A DNA stretch of 64,000 nucleotides. Origin: Paracoccaceae bacterium (GTDB taxonomy: Bacteria > Pseudomonadota > Alphaproteobacteria > Rhodobacterales > Rhodobacteraceae). The notes below the pieces were generated by a model, which was given only the letters and a program-made list of their open reading frames with translations, was not told the DNA's origin and searched no databases. The stretch lies in contig JAIXPH010000014.1 of assembly GCA_027486345.1 (NCBI GenBank), positions 35,321 to 99,320 of the forward strand. Reading direction: 5' to 3'. Numbering within the stretch: position 1 is the first letter of the stretch; the number at the start of each line of letters is the position of its first letter. This document shows positions 52,413 to 60,335 of the stretch, piece after piece. Position numbers and translations under genes: made by a program.

Positions 52413-54920
52413 TCAGTCCTGCGCGCGCAACACCTGTGCCGGTTTCGCCGCCAAGGGGCGCAGCGCAAAGGCCAGCCCCGCCAGCAAGGTGGCCATGACG
52501 CCACCGAAGACGATCAGCAGGGCAGAGACGGGTTCAAAGCTATACTCCGCCTCCATCACAAAGCGCATGATCGCCCACCCGGCCAGTCCCCCGGCCAAAA
52601 TCGCCACCCCGCCCGCCGCCGCCCCGGTCAGGGCAGAGCGCAGCGCGAAACTGGCAAGGATGCGTGCCCGCGTCGCCCCCAGCGTTTTCAGCACGGCGGA
52701 TTCGTAGACCCGCGCCCGTTCGCCCGCCGCCGCCGCGCCGATCAGCACGACAAACCCGGTCAAGAGAGTGACCGACGCTGCCCAGCGCGTGGCAGTGCCA
52801 ATCGCCTCCAGCGCCTCCGTCACACGGTCGATGGCGTCGCGGATGCGGATGGCGGTGATGTTGGGATAGGCCTTGGACAGGTCACGCAGGATCGCGGCCT
52901 CGGCGCTTTCCTCGGCATAGACGGTGGCGATGAAGGTATGCGGCGCGCCTTGCAGGGCCGACGGGTTCAGCGTCATCACAAAGCCCATGCCAGCGCTGGA
53001 AAAATCCACTTGCCGGAAGCTGGTGATGGTGGCCGGGATGTCGCGGCCAAGGACATTGACCACCAAGGCATCGCCGATCTTTAGCCCGATCTCCTCGGCC
53101 TCTTCTGCCGCGAAGGAGACCTGCGCGGGGCCGGTGTAATCCTTGGGCCACCATTCTCCGGCCACAACCTTGGCGTTGGCCTGCGGTTCAGCGGCATAGG
53201 TCAGGCCCCGGTCGCCGCGCACGACCCAATGCTCACCCGCCACCTCTTTTGCGGGGCGACCGTTGATCTGGGTCAGCACACCGCGCAGCATCGGCGCGCT
53301 TTCCACCTTGGACACGGCAGGATCGCCCTCTACGCGGGCCAGGAAGCCGTCGATCTGGTCGGGCTGGATGTCCACGAAGAAATAGGACGGCGCGCGTTCC
53401 GGCAGGTCGCGGTCAATCGCCGTCCGCAGGTTGGCGTCGATCTGGCCCACGGCGGCCAGCACCGACAGGCCCAGCCCCAAGGACAGGATCACCGACGCGG
53501 CCTCATCCCGCGGCCCGCCAATCGCCGCCAGTGCCAGACGCAGCGCGGGACGGCCCTGCACCGCGCGGGACCGCGCCGCACGGCGGGCCAGCTTGCGCGT
53601 GCCCCAAGCCGCCACCGCCAACACCGCCAGCGCGGCAATCACCCCACCGGCAGAGCCGAGTGTGAGTTCCCAGGTCCCCGAGAACCACACCGCGCCGCCC
53701 ACCAGCACCGCCGTCAGCAGGGCGATGGCGATCAGCCGCGACGCACGCGGACGCCCCGCCGCCCCTGCCCCGCGATAGAGCGCCGCCGCCCTGACGCCTT
53801 CACTGCGGGCGAGTGGCCAGAGCGTGAACAGAAACGCCGTCGTCACACCATAAAACGCGGCCTCCACCAGCGGCAGGGGATGCAGGGCGACGGTTGCGGG
53901 AAAGGGAAGCGAGGCTTCGATCACCCCGCCAAAAGCCACGGGAATTCCCGCGCCCAAGGCCAGACCGATGATCACGCCAAAGCCGGACAGGACTGCGATC
54001 TGCCACAGATAGACCCGGAAGATCAGCCCCGACTCCGCGCCCAGCGTCTTCAGCGTGGCGATGGTCGCGGTCTTGCTGTCGAGGTAGGCCCGCACCGCCG
54101 CCTGCACCCCGACGCCCCCCACCGCCAGACCGGCCAATCCGACAAGGATCAGGAACGACCCCATCCGATCCACAAACCGCTCCACCCCCGGTGCGGCGCG
54201 GCGGCTGTCCGACCAGCGCATGCCCTTGTCGGTAAAGGCGGCCTCGGCCTTGGCCTCCAGCGCGGCAAGGTCGGTGCCGGGGGCCAGGGTCAGGCGGTAT
54301 TCAGTTTCAAACAGCGATCCGGGGGCCAGAAGCCCCGATTTCGCCAGCGCGACCGTCCGCACGATGGTGCGCGGGCCAAGGGCGAAACCGCCCGCCGCCG
54401 AGTCAGGCTCGCGCAGCAACACCGCGCCAAGGCGGAAGTCCTGCATGCCCATGCGGAAGGTCTGGCCCACCGCCAGACCCAGACGGTCCACCAGCACCTT
54501 GTCCATCACCGCGCCGGGCAGACCGTCCTTGTCGGCCAGCACCTCGGGCAAGGTGCCCGCCTCCAGCGTCACCTGACCCACCAGCGGATAGGCATCATCC
54601 ACCGCCTTGACCTGCGTCAGCGCGGACTCCTCGCCCAGCAGAATCATCGACCGGAAATCGACGATCTCGGACACCTTGAGCGCGTTTTCCGCCATCCACG
54701 CCCGCTCCCCCTCATCGGCGAAGCGGTAGGTGAATTCCATCTGGGCATCCCCGCCCAAGAGGACCGCCCCCTGATCCGTCAGCCCTGCCTGGATCGAGGC
54801 CCGGACTGTGCCGACAGCGGCAATCGCCGCCACCCCCAACGCCAGACAGGCAAGGAAAACCCGAAACCCCTGCAATCCGCCCCGAAGCTCGCGCCGGGCG
54901 ATGCGCCAAGACAGGCTCAT
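52413..54920 (-). CDS. ABC transporter permease with two FtsX domains (YbbP-like)
   Basis: This 835-aa inner-membrane protein has an N-terminal helix (GFRVFLACLALGVAAIAAVG), a large periplasmic MacB-type domain, three helices near the middle, several further helices in the centre, a second periplasmic domain, and three C-terminal helices (FtsX domain). YbbP/LolE-like transporters move lipids or lipoproteins, or act mechanically, driven by the partner ATPase. It overlaps the ATPase gene by four bases (ATGA). The ATPase-permease pair next to tesA is conserved from E. coli (tesA-ybbA-ybbP) to here. Confidence 0.9.
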   Translation of the reverse strand: MSLSWRIARRELRGGLQGFRVFLACLALGVAAIAAVGTVRASIQAGLTDQGAVLLGGDAQMEFTYRFADEGERAWMAENALKVSEIVDFRSMILLGEESALTQVKAVDDAYPLVGQVTLEAGTLPEVLADKDGLPGAVMDKVLVDRLGLAVGQTFRMGMQDFRLGAVLLREPDSAAGGFALGPRTIVRTVALAKSGLLAPGSLFETEYRLTLAPGTDLAALEAKAEAAFTDKGMRWSDSRRAAPGVERFVDRMGSFLILVGLAGLAVGGVGVQAAVRAYLDSKTATIATLKTLGAESGLIFRVYLWQIAVLSGFGVIIGLALGAGIPVAFGGVIEASLPFPATVALHPLPLVEAAFYGVTTAFLFTLWPLARSEGVRAAALYRGAGAAGRPRASRLIAIALLTAVLVGGAVWFSGTWELTLGSAGGVIAALAVLAVAAWGTRKLARRAARSRAVQGRPALRLALAAIGGPRDEAASVILSLGLGLSVLAAVGQIDANLRTAIDRDLPERAPSYFFVDIQPDQIDGFLARVEGDPAVSKVESAPMLRGVLTQINGRPAKEVAGEHWVVRGDRGLTYAAEPQANAKVVAGEWWPKDYTGPAQVSFAAEEAEEIGLKIGDALVVNVLGRDIPATITSFRQVDFSSAGMGFVMTLNPSALQGAPHTFIATVYAEESAEAAILRDLSKAYPNITAIRIRDAIDRVTEALEAIGTATRWAASVTLLTGFVVLIGAAAAGERARVYESAVLKTLGATRARILASFALRSALTGAAAGGVAILAGGLAGWAIMRFVMEAEYSFEPVSALLIVFGGVMATLLAGLAFALRPLAAKPAQVLRAQD

Positions 54921-55621
54921 GCCGCTGCCCCGGTGGTTTCGCCCGCAATGCGGCCATCGGCCAGACGGATCACCCGATCACAGCGCGCAGCCAGTTCGTG
55001 GGCATGGGTGACCAGAACGAGGGTCGCGCCATGCCGGTCGCGCAGACCAAAGAGCAACTCCATGATGGCCGCACCGTTCACGCCATCAAGGTTCCCCGTC
55101 GGCTCATCCGCCAACAAAAGCGCCGGACGGGGCGCTGCGGCACGGGCCAAGGCGACACGCTGTTGCTCACCCCCGGAAAGCTGACTGGGGTAATGGTCCA
55201 GACGGCTGCCCAGACCGACGGCGGTCAATTCTTCCCGCGCGCGGGCGAAGGCGTCGGACAGGCCCATCAGCTCCATCGGCACAGCCACATTTTCAAGCGC
55301 GGTCATGGTCGGGATCAGGTGAAAGGACTGGAACACCACCCCCATGCGCCCGCGGCGAAAGCGGGCCAGACCATCCTCGTCCATCGCGGTGATATCTTGG
55401 CCCAGCGCCAGAACCGAACCGCCCGTCGCGCGTTCCAACCCGCCCATCAGCATCAGAAGCGAGGATTTGCCAGAGCCGGACGGCCCCACCAGACCCACGG
55501 TCTGCCCCCGGTCAACCGTCAGTGATATGCCCTTGAGGATCTCGACCGGGCCCGCATTTCCCGCCAGAGTGAGCCGCGCATCTTGTAGCGCCAGAACCGT
55601 ATCGGAACCCGAAGTGACCAT
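54917..55621 (-). CDS. ABC transporter ATP-binding protein (YbbA/LolD-like)
   Basis: This 234-aa ATPase has Walker A GPSGSGKSS, Q-loop VFQSFHLIPTMTALENVAVPMEL, signature LSGGEQQRVALARA, Walker B ALLLADEPTGNLD and switch VTHAHELAARCD. The FQSFHLIPTxTALENV stretch is typical of the MacB/LolD subgroup that works with FtsX-type permeases. It starts at 55621, 19 bases from the divergent tesA start. Confidence 0.93.
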   Translation of the reverse strand: MVTSGSDTVLALQDARLTLAGNAGPVEILKGISLTVDRGQTVGLVGPSGSGKSSLLMLMGGLERATGGSVLALGQDITAMDEDGLARFRRGRMGVVFQSFHLIPTMTALENVAVPMELMGLSDAFARAREELTAVGLGSRLDHYPSQLSGGEQQRVALARAAAPRPALLLADEPTGNLDGVNGAAIMELLFGLRDRHGATLVLVTHAHELAARCDRVIRLADGRIAGETTGAAA

Positions 55622-55640
55622 AAACGTCTTCCATTACCTT

Positions 55641-56306
55641 ATGTCTCCGTTCAGATATGGCGCGATCTTGCGCCTGCGCAATGTCACGCTTGCGTGGGTT
55701 GTGATGTTCTTGCCACTGGCCGGGATTTCGCGGGCCGAACCGATCACGCTATTGGCGCTGGGGGACAGTCTGACCGCAGGTTACGGATTGGCCGAGGGCG
55801 AAGGATTGGTCCCGCAATTGCAGGCATGGCTGCAGGCGCAAGGGTCCGATGTGGTGGTGGTGAATGCCGGGGTGTCGGGCGATACCACGGCGGGGGGCCT
55901 GTCGCGGCTGGATTGGTCGCTGACGCCGGATGTCGATGCGGTGATGGTCCTGCTGGGCGGCAATGACCTGCTGCGCGGCCTGCCGGTGGCAGAGGTGGAA
56001 AAGAACCTTGACGCCATCCTGACCGGCATCAAGGCCAAGGGCCTGCCCGTGCTGCTGATCCCGATGCAGGCGTCGATGAACTTCGGGCCGGAGTATAAGG
56101 CGGCGTTCGATGCGGTCTATCCGGACCTTGCCGCCAAGCATGGTGCATTGCTGGCCGATCCCTATTTCGTGGCCCTTGGCACCGACCTGTCGGCCTTGGG
56201 CGATCTCATGCAGGGCGATGGCATCCACCCCAGCAAGGCGGGCGTGGCCAAGATCGTCCCCGTCTTGGGGCCGAAGGTGCAGGACTTGCTTACGTCGGTG
56301 AAGTAG
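55641..56306 (+). CDS. tesA: Arylesterase/thioesterase I, GDSL family
   Basis: This 221-aa periplasmic SGNH hydrolase has a signal peptide (LRNVTLAWVVMFLPLAGISRA) and the four conserved blocks: GDSLTAGYGL (Ser nucleophile), NAGVSGDTTAGG, LGGNDLLRG, and DGIHPSKAG with Asp and His. E. coli TesA hydrolyses acyl-CoA, lysophospholipids and arylesters. The ATG at 55641 begins the signal region. It is divergent from the YbbA-like ATPase, and its last 17 bases overlap the convergent cobalamin-binding gene. Confidence 0.94.
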   Translation: MSPFRYGAILRLRNVTLAWVVMFLPLAGISRAEPITLLALGDSLTAGYGLAEGEGLVPQLQAWLQAQGSDVVVVNAGVSGDTTAGGLSRLDWSLTPDVDAVMVLLGGNDLLRGLPVAEVEKNLDAILTGIKAKGLPVLLIPMQASMNFGPEYKAAFDAVYPDLAAKHGALLADPYFVALGTDLSALGDLMQGDGIHPSKAGVAKIVPVLGPKVQDLLTSVK

Positions 56307-57072
56307 TCCCCCACAACGCCGTCACAATCGCGTCCAGCCCATCGGTCAGGGCGGCGGGGCCGGGTTGCAGGATCAGGGGGGATTTGATCTCGAACACCCG
56401 GCCGGTGCGGATGGCGCTGACGCTCTCCCAACCCGGACGGGTCAGGATGCGGTCGCGGTTGACCTTCTTGCCGCACCAAGAGGCAAGGATCACCTCAGGG
56501 TCACGCGGCGGGATGGCGTCGGGCAGCAGGATGCGATCCTTCGCTCCCTTGCAGGCGGCGAGTTCGGGAAACACATCCTGCCCGCCCGCAATGCCGATCA
56601 GTTCGGACGCCCAGCCGATGCCCGAAATCAGTGGGTCATCCCATTCTTCAAACCACACCCTTGGCCGGTTCGGGCGCGGGGTGGCGGCGATGCTTGCAAG
56701 GCGCGCCTCATATCCCGCCGCCAGAGCCTCCGCCAGGTCCGGCACGCCGGTCAGCATGCCACAGGTGCGGATCATCCTCAGGATGCCCGCGACGTCGCGC
56801 TGGTTGAAGGCATGCACCTCGACCCCGGCCTTGATCAGATCGGCGGCAATCGGGGCCTGAAGGTCCGAAAAGGTCAAGACAAGGTCAGGTTGAAGCGCCA
56901 AAATCTTCGGAATATCCGCAGAAGTGAAAGCGCCAACACGCGGTTTTTCCCGCCGCACACGGGCGGGGCGGATGGCATAGCCGGTCACCCCGACGATCTT
57001 GTCCTCTTTGCCCAGCAGATAGAGCGTCTCAACCGTCTCTTCGGTCAGGCAGACGATGCGGCTGTAACTCAT
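56290..57072 (-). CDS. Cobalamin-binding protein of the BtuF/FepB superfamily, without signal peptide
   Basis: This 260-aa protein begins MSYSRIVCLTEETVETLYLLGKEDKIVGVTGY, the start of the cobalamin-binding (BtuF) fold, and contains DIPKILALQPDLVLTF and WFEEWDDPLISGIGWASELIGIAGG. The conserved EEWDDP and GIGW patterns are those of cobalamin-binding proteins. No export signal is present with this start or with the 16 further upstream codons, so it should be cytoplasmic. Its ATG overlaps the cbiZ stop (ATGA). It may hold or hand over cobinamide or pseudocobalamin to CbiZ; this is inference. Confidence 0.85.
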   Translation of the reverse strand: MSYSRIVCLTEETVETLYLLGKEDKIVGVTGYAIRPARVRREKPRVGAFTSADIPKILALQPDLVLTFSDLQAPIAADLIKAGVEVHAFNQRDVAGILRMIRTCGMLTGVPDLAEALAAGYEARLASIAATPRPNRPRVWFEEWDDPLISGIGWASELIGIAGGQDVFPELAACKGAKDRILLPDAIPPRDPEVILASWCGKKVNRDRILTRPGWESVSAIRTGRVFEIKSPLILQPGPAALTDGLDAIVTALWGTTSPT

Positions 57073-57734
57073 GGTGTCGCGGCCCTGCGCGCGCGCTCGC
57101 CATCGCGCCAGACCACCCAATCGGCGGCGGCCTTGGTGACGGCGCGGCGGACGGCGGCACCGATCACCTCGCCCACCGCCGTGTGCAGACCGGCGTAGCG
57201 GACCTCTCCCGGATCACAGGCCAGCACGACACAATCGGTGCCGGTGCCTGTGGCCAAACCCGTGGCCAAGTCCAACCCCGCCGCCATCACACCCACAGTC
57301 CGCGCCTGAACGGCAATCGACATCGCCTCCAGCATCGCGGTGTCGGTCAGGGCGGCATCGGTGGCGACCAGCAGGTTGATCGTCCCATAGTCCGCCGGAT
57401 GCCACGGCAGGCGCGTCCCCACGCTTTCCGCGTTCGACAGGCCAAGGGTGCACAGACAGGCGGCGGTCAGGCCGTCGACCTGCGCGACCTCCATCCCCCA
57501 TGTGCCGATATCGCGGGATGTCATCATCCCCACCGCGCCGGGATAGCGCGCCATCTCAGCCGCGAACCAGCTTTCCACATCGAAATCAAGGGGAAGGTCG
57601 GCGTTCTTCACCTCACGCCAGACGACTTGATCGGTGGTGACATAGCCAGGCGCATGCGGTGCCCAACTCAGCATCCTCATCGGGCGCGGCAGCTGCGCGA
57701 TCAACCATGGGCGGTCCAGCGTGACGGTGATCAC
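57069..57734 (-). CDS. cbiZ: Adenosylcobinamide amidohydrolase
   Basis: This 221-aa enzyme cuts the amide bond that joins aminopropanol to the corrin ring of adenosylcobinamide or pseudocobalamin, giving cobyric acid for rebuilding. The family blocks LSWAPHAPGYVTTDQVVWREV, VGMMTSRDI and ATGTGTDCVVLAC are present. In Rhodobacter sphaeroides CbiZ lets the cell remodel pseudocobalamin. It starts with GTG overlapping the btuD stop (GTGA) and is fused in the operon to the transporter, so salvage follows uptake. Confidence 0.93.
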   Translation of the reverse strand: MITVTLDRPWLIAQLPRPMRMLSWAPHAPGYVTTDQVVWREVKNADLPLDFDVESWFAAEMARYPGAVGMMTSRDIGTWGMEVAQVDGLTAACLCTLGLSNAESVGTRLPWHPADYGTINLLVATDAALTDTAMLEAMSIAVQARTVGVMAAGLDLATGLATGTGTDCVVLACDPGEVRYAGLHTAVGEVIGAAVRRAVTKAAADWVVWRDGERARRAATP

Positions 57735-58477
57735 CGCACCACCCCCATCGGCAGGAAGACCGGCCCATCCTCGGTTTCCGCGTGATAGCCGCGCACACCG
57801 AAAACCTTTGCAAGGTTCTCATCGGTCAGCACCTCTCGCGGCGCGCCATCGGCGACCAGTCGCCCCTGTTGCAGCATCACCAGCCGCGTGCAGTGCCGCG
57901 CCGCAAGGCCAAGGTCGTGGATCGAGGCGACAACCGTCCGCCCCTCACGCGCCAGACCTTCAAAGACCTGCATCGTTTTGATCTGCGCCTCGGGGTCTAG
58001 ACCGGCCACGGGTTCATCCGCCAACAGCAAAGGCGTGTCCTGCGCTAGACAGCGGGCGATCAGCACCCGCGCCTGCTCCCCGCCCGACAGCTGTGTTGCC
58101 GTCCGGTGGCGGTAACTCTCCAACCCCATCCGCGCCAAGGCGCGGGTGACGGCGGCGGCATCGGTCTTGTCGTTGCGCAGATGCGGGCCACGGCCAAGGC
58201 TGACCAAGACCTCCACGCTCACCGGCCAAGCGATATCATGGCCTTGCGGCAGGAAGGCGGCCTGCAAGGCACGCGCGGCGGGGGCCATGCGCGACAGGTT
58301 CGACGTGCCCTCATGCGGCAAAAGCCCCAAAGCCCCGCGCAGGAGAGAGGTTTTCCCCGCCCCGTTCGGCCCGATCAGACCGACGCATTCGCCCGGACCC
58401 ACCGACAGCGTCACACCATCGACAACAGGGCATTCGCCGCGCCGCACGGTCAGGGCGTTTAAGGACAGCAGTTTCAT
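57731..58477 (-). CDS. btuD: Cobalamin ABC transporter ATP-binding protein
   Basis: This 248-aa ATPase has Walker A GPNGAGKTS, the signature LSGGEQARVLIARC, Walker B LLLADEPVAGLD and switch IHDLGLAARHC. AxFLPQGHDIAWPVSVEVLVSLGR is the FecE/BtuD-type Q-loop region. It energises BtuC for vitamin B12 uptake across the inner membrane. It overlaps btuC by four bases (ATGA) and cbiZ by GTGA. Confidence 0.93.
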   Translation of the reverse strand: MKLLSLNALTVRRGECPVVDGVTLSVGPGECVGLIGPNGAGKTSLLRGALGLLPHEGTSNLSRMAPAARALQAAFLPQGHDIAWPVSVEVLVSLGRGPHLRNDKTDAAAVTRALARMGLESYRHRTATQLSGGEQARVLIARCLAQDTPLLLADEPVAGLDPEAQIKTMQVFEGLAREGRTVVASIHDLGLAARHCTRLVMLQQGRLVADGAPREVLTDENLAKVFGVRGYHAETEDGPVFLPMGVVR

Positions 58478-59460
58478 GCCTCCACCCCCCGCAGCCGCCA
58501 GATCAGGTGCAGAAAGAACGGCGCACCGACAAGGGCGGTCAGTACCCCCAGTTTCAAATCCTGATCCGGCGCGATCACCCGCACGGCGATATCTGCGGCC
58601 AGCAGCATCGCTGCGCCACCCAAGGCACTGGCGGGCAACAAGAGTGACGGCCGCCCCCCCACCAATGGCCGCAACAGATGTGGGATCACCAGCCCGACAA
58701 AGCCCACGGCACCCGCCACCGCGACAGATGCCCCCACCGCCGCCGCCGTGCCAAGCACCACCATCAACCGAAGGCGGTTCAGATCAACGCCCAAGGATTG
58801 CGCGGCATCTTCGCCCAGCGTCAGTGCGTCCAGATTGCGCGCCGTGGCCAGAAGCACGGCCATGCCAAGAGCCATGAAGGGCGCGGCCAGCCAGACATGC
58901 TCCATCGATCGATCCGCCAGCGATCCCATCATCCAATACACAATCTCCATCGCCGCAAAGGGGTTGGGCGACAGGTTCAGCACCAAGGATGTCAACGCCC
59001 CCGCCAGCGCCGAAATGGCGATCCCGGCAAGGATCAGCGACAGCGCTCCGCCGCGCGGCCCGGCCAGCAGCAGGATCAGCAGCACCGACACGCCCGCCCC
59101 CGCCAAAGCCGCCAAAGGCAAGGCCAGCGCGAATGCCGCCGCCACGCCCGATTGCAGCGCCAGCACCGCGCCCAAGGCAGCGGTCGAGGATACGCCTACA
59201 AGTCCCGGTTCTGCCAAGGGATTGCGCAAAAACCCCTGCATCGCGGCCCCGGACAGGCCCAGCGCCGCGCCCACCAGCAGCCCCAGCACCGCACGCGGCA
59301 GGCGGATTTCCTGCATCACCAGCACCACGGGGCCACCCTCACCGCGAAACAGCGCCGACAGGCTTTCGCCCAAGCCCAGCGCAGCCGGCCCCACCAGCAG
59401 CGAGGCAAAGAACAGCAGCCCCACCAACGCGGCCATCAGGGGAAACAGCGCGCGGGTCAT
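58474..59460 (-). CDS. btuC: Cobalamin ABC transporter permease (FecCD/BtuC family)
   Basis: This 328-aa inner-membrane protein has about ten helices. The FecCD hallmarks are RLPRAVLGLLVGAALGLSGAAMQGFLRNPLAEPGLVGVSSTAALGA spread over the first third, and GAVGFVGLVIPHLLRPLVGG in the second half (text broken here as two segments). It forms the homodimeric channel for cobalamin. The ATG at 59460 overlaps the btuF stop (ATGA). Confidence 0.94.
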   Translation of the reverse strand: MTRALFPLMAALVGLLFFASLLVGPAALGLGESLSALFRGEGGPVVLVMQEIRLPRAVLGLLVGAALGLSGAAMQGFLRNPLAEPGLVGVSSTAALGAVLALQSGVAAAFALALPLAALAGAGVSVLLILLLAGPRGGALSLILAGIAISALAGALTSLVLNLSPNPFAAMEIVYWMMGSLADRSMEHVWLAAPFMALGMAVLLATARNLDALTLGEDAAQSLGVDLNRLRLMVVLGTAAAVGASVAVAGAVGFVGLVIPHLLRPLVGGRPSLLLPASALGGAAMLLAADIAVRVIAPDQDLKLGVLTALVGAPFFLHLIWRLRGVEA

Positions 59461-60335
59461 TGCGTGCTCTCAAGGGCGCGGCGGGCCTCGGCCATGCCGC
59501 GCACGGCGTTCAGCAGATAAGGCGTGCCGCAGACCCAATCGGCATCGCTCATCCTCGCGCGGGCCGCCTTGTCACGGACGGCGCGCAGGGCGGGATGGGT
59601 CAGGATTTCCTCAGACCGCGACTGGCCGGGATAGGGGGTGGAGGTCACGATCATCTTGGGTGCCGCCATGACCAAACGCTCCAAGGGCAGGATACCGCCC
59701 CCGGTCAAGCCGGCCTCACCCGCCACGTTGTGAAAACCTGTCAGGGTGAGGATTTCGTCCGACAGCGTCCCCGCCCCGGCGGTGTAGCCATTGGGATAAT
59801 ACATCGCCGCCGGGGCCTTGTCCCCCGGTACGGCCAGTGCGGCGAGGTCGGATTGGAACCGCGTCACCATCGCCTCAGCCTCGGCATGCCGCCCAAGGGC
59901 CGCACCCACGACGCGCATCTGATCAACCACCTGCGCCAAGGTATCCGCAGGCGGAACCTGCACCACTTTGACGCCAAGCCCGGTCAGCAATTCCACCGTC
60001 GCGGTCGCTGTATAGGTGCCCGCCAGCACCAGATCGGGGTGCATAAGATAGACCTGTTCCGCGCCGCCCCGGTTCTGCACATAGCCCGCCGCCTGTTCGA
60101 CCATCGACGATGACAGCGGGTCCAACGCCAGATGACTGACCGAGATCAACTGCCCCGGCGCCGCCAGAAGCATGGCCAATTGATCGGTGCACAGGTTGAT
60201 CGACACCACCCGCGACGGGGCCGCATCCTGTGCCGGGTCCCCCGGCACAGGCGCTTCTGCCCAAGCCGCCCCTGCCCCGAACAGGACAAGGACGGCGGCG
60301 CGGATCAGATCAGAACTTGGCACGAAGACCGACAT
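59457..60335 (-). CDS. btuF: Cobalamin ABC transporter periplasmic binding protein
   Basis: This 292-aa protein starts MSVFVPSSDLIRAAVLVLFGAG with a signal peptide ending near GAAWAEA. The binding fold has SRVVSINLCTDQLAMLLA and the PDLVLAGTYTA element. It binds cobalamin in the periplasm and docks on BtuCD. The ATG at 60335 is chosen because it gives the signal peptide; it overlaps the end of btuB by 26 bp. Confidence 0.88.
   Translation of the reverse strand: MSVFVPSSDLIRAAVLVLFGAGAAWAEAPVPGDPAQDAAPSRVVSINLCTDQLAMLLAAPGQLISVSHLALDPLSSSMVEQAAGYVQNRGGAEQVYLMHPDLVLAGTYTATATVELLTGLGVKVVQVPPADTLAQVVDQMRVVGAALGRHAEAEAMVTRFQSDLAALAVPGDKAPAAMYYPNGYTAGAGTLSDEILTLTGFHNVAGEAGLTGGGILPLERLVMAAPKMIVTSTPYPGQSRSEEILTHPALRAVRDKAARARMSDADWVCGTPYLLNAVRGMAEARRALESTQ

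Noticed and set aside
53229..55184. A 651-codon plus-strand frame opposite the YbbP-like permease and its ATPase
   Set aside because: It is an Arg/His/Gln-rich antisense translation. The permease has membrane helices and the ATPase has all ABC motifs on the other strand.
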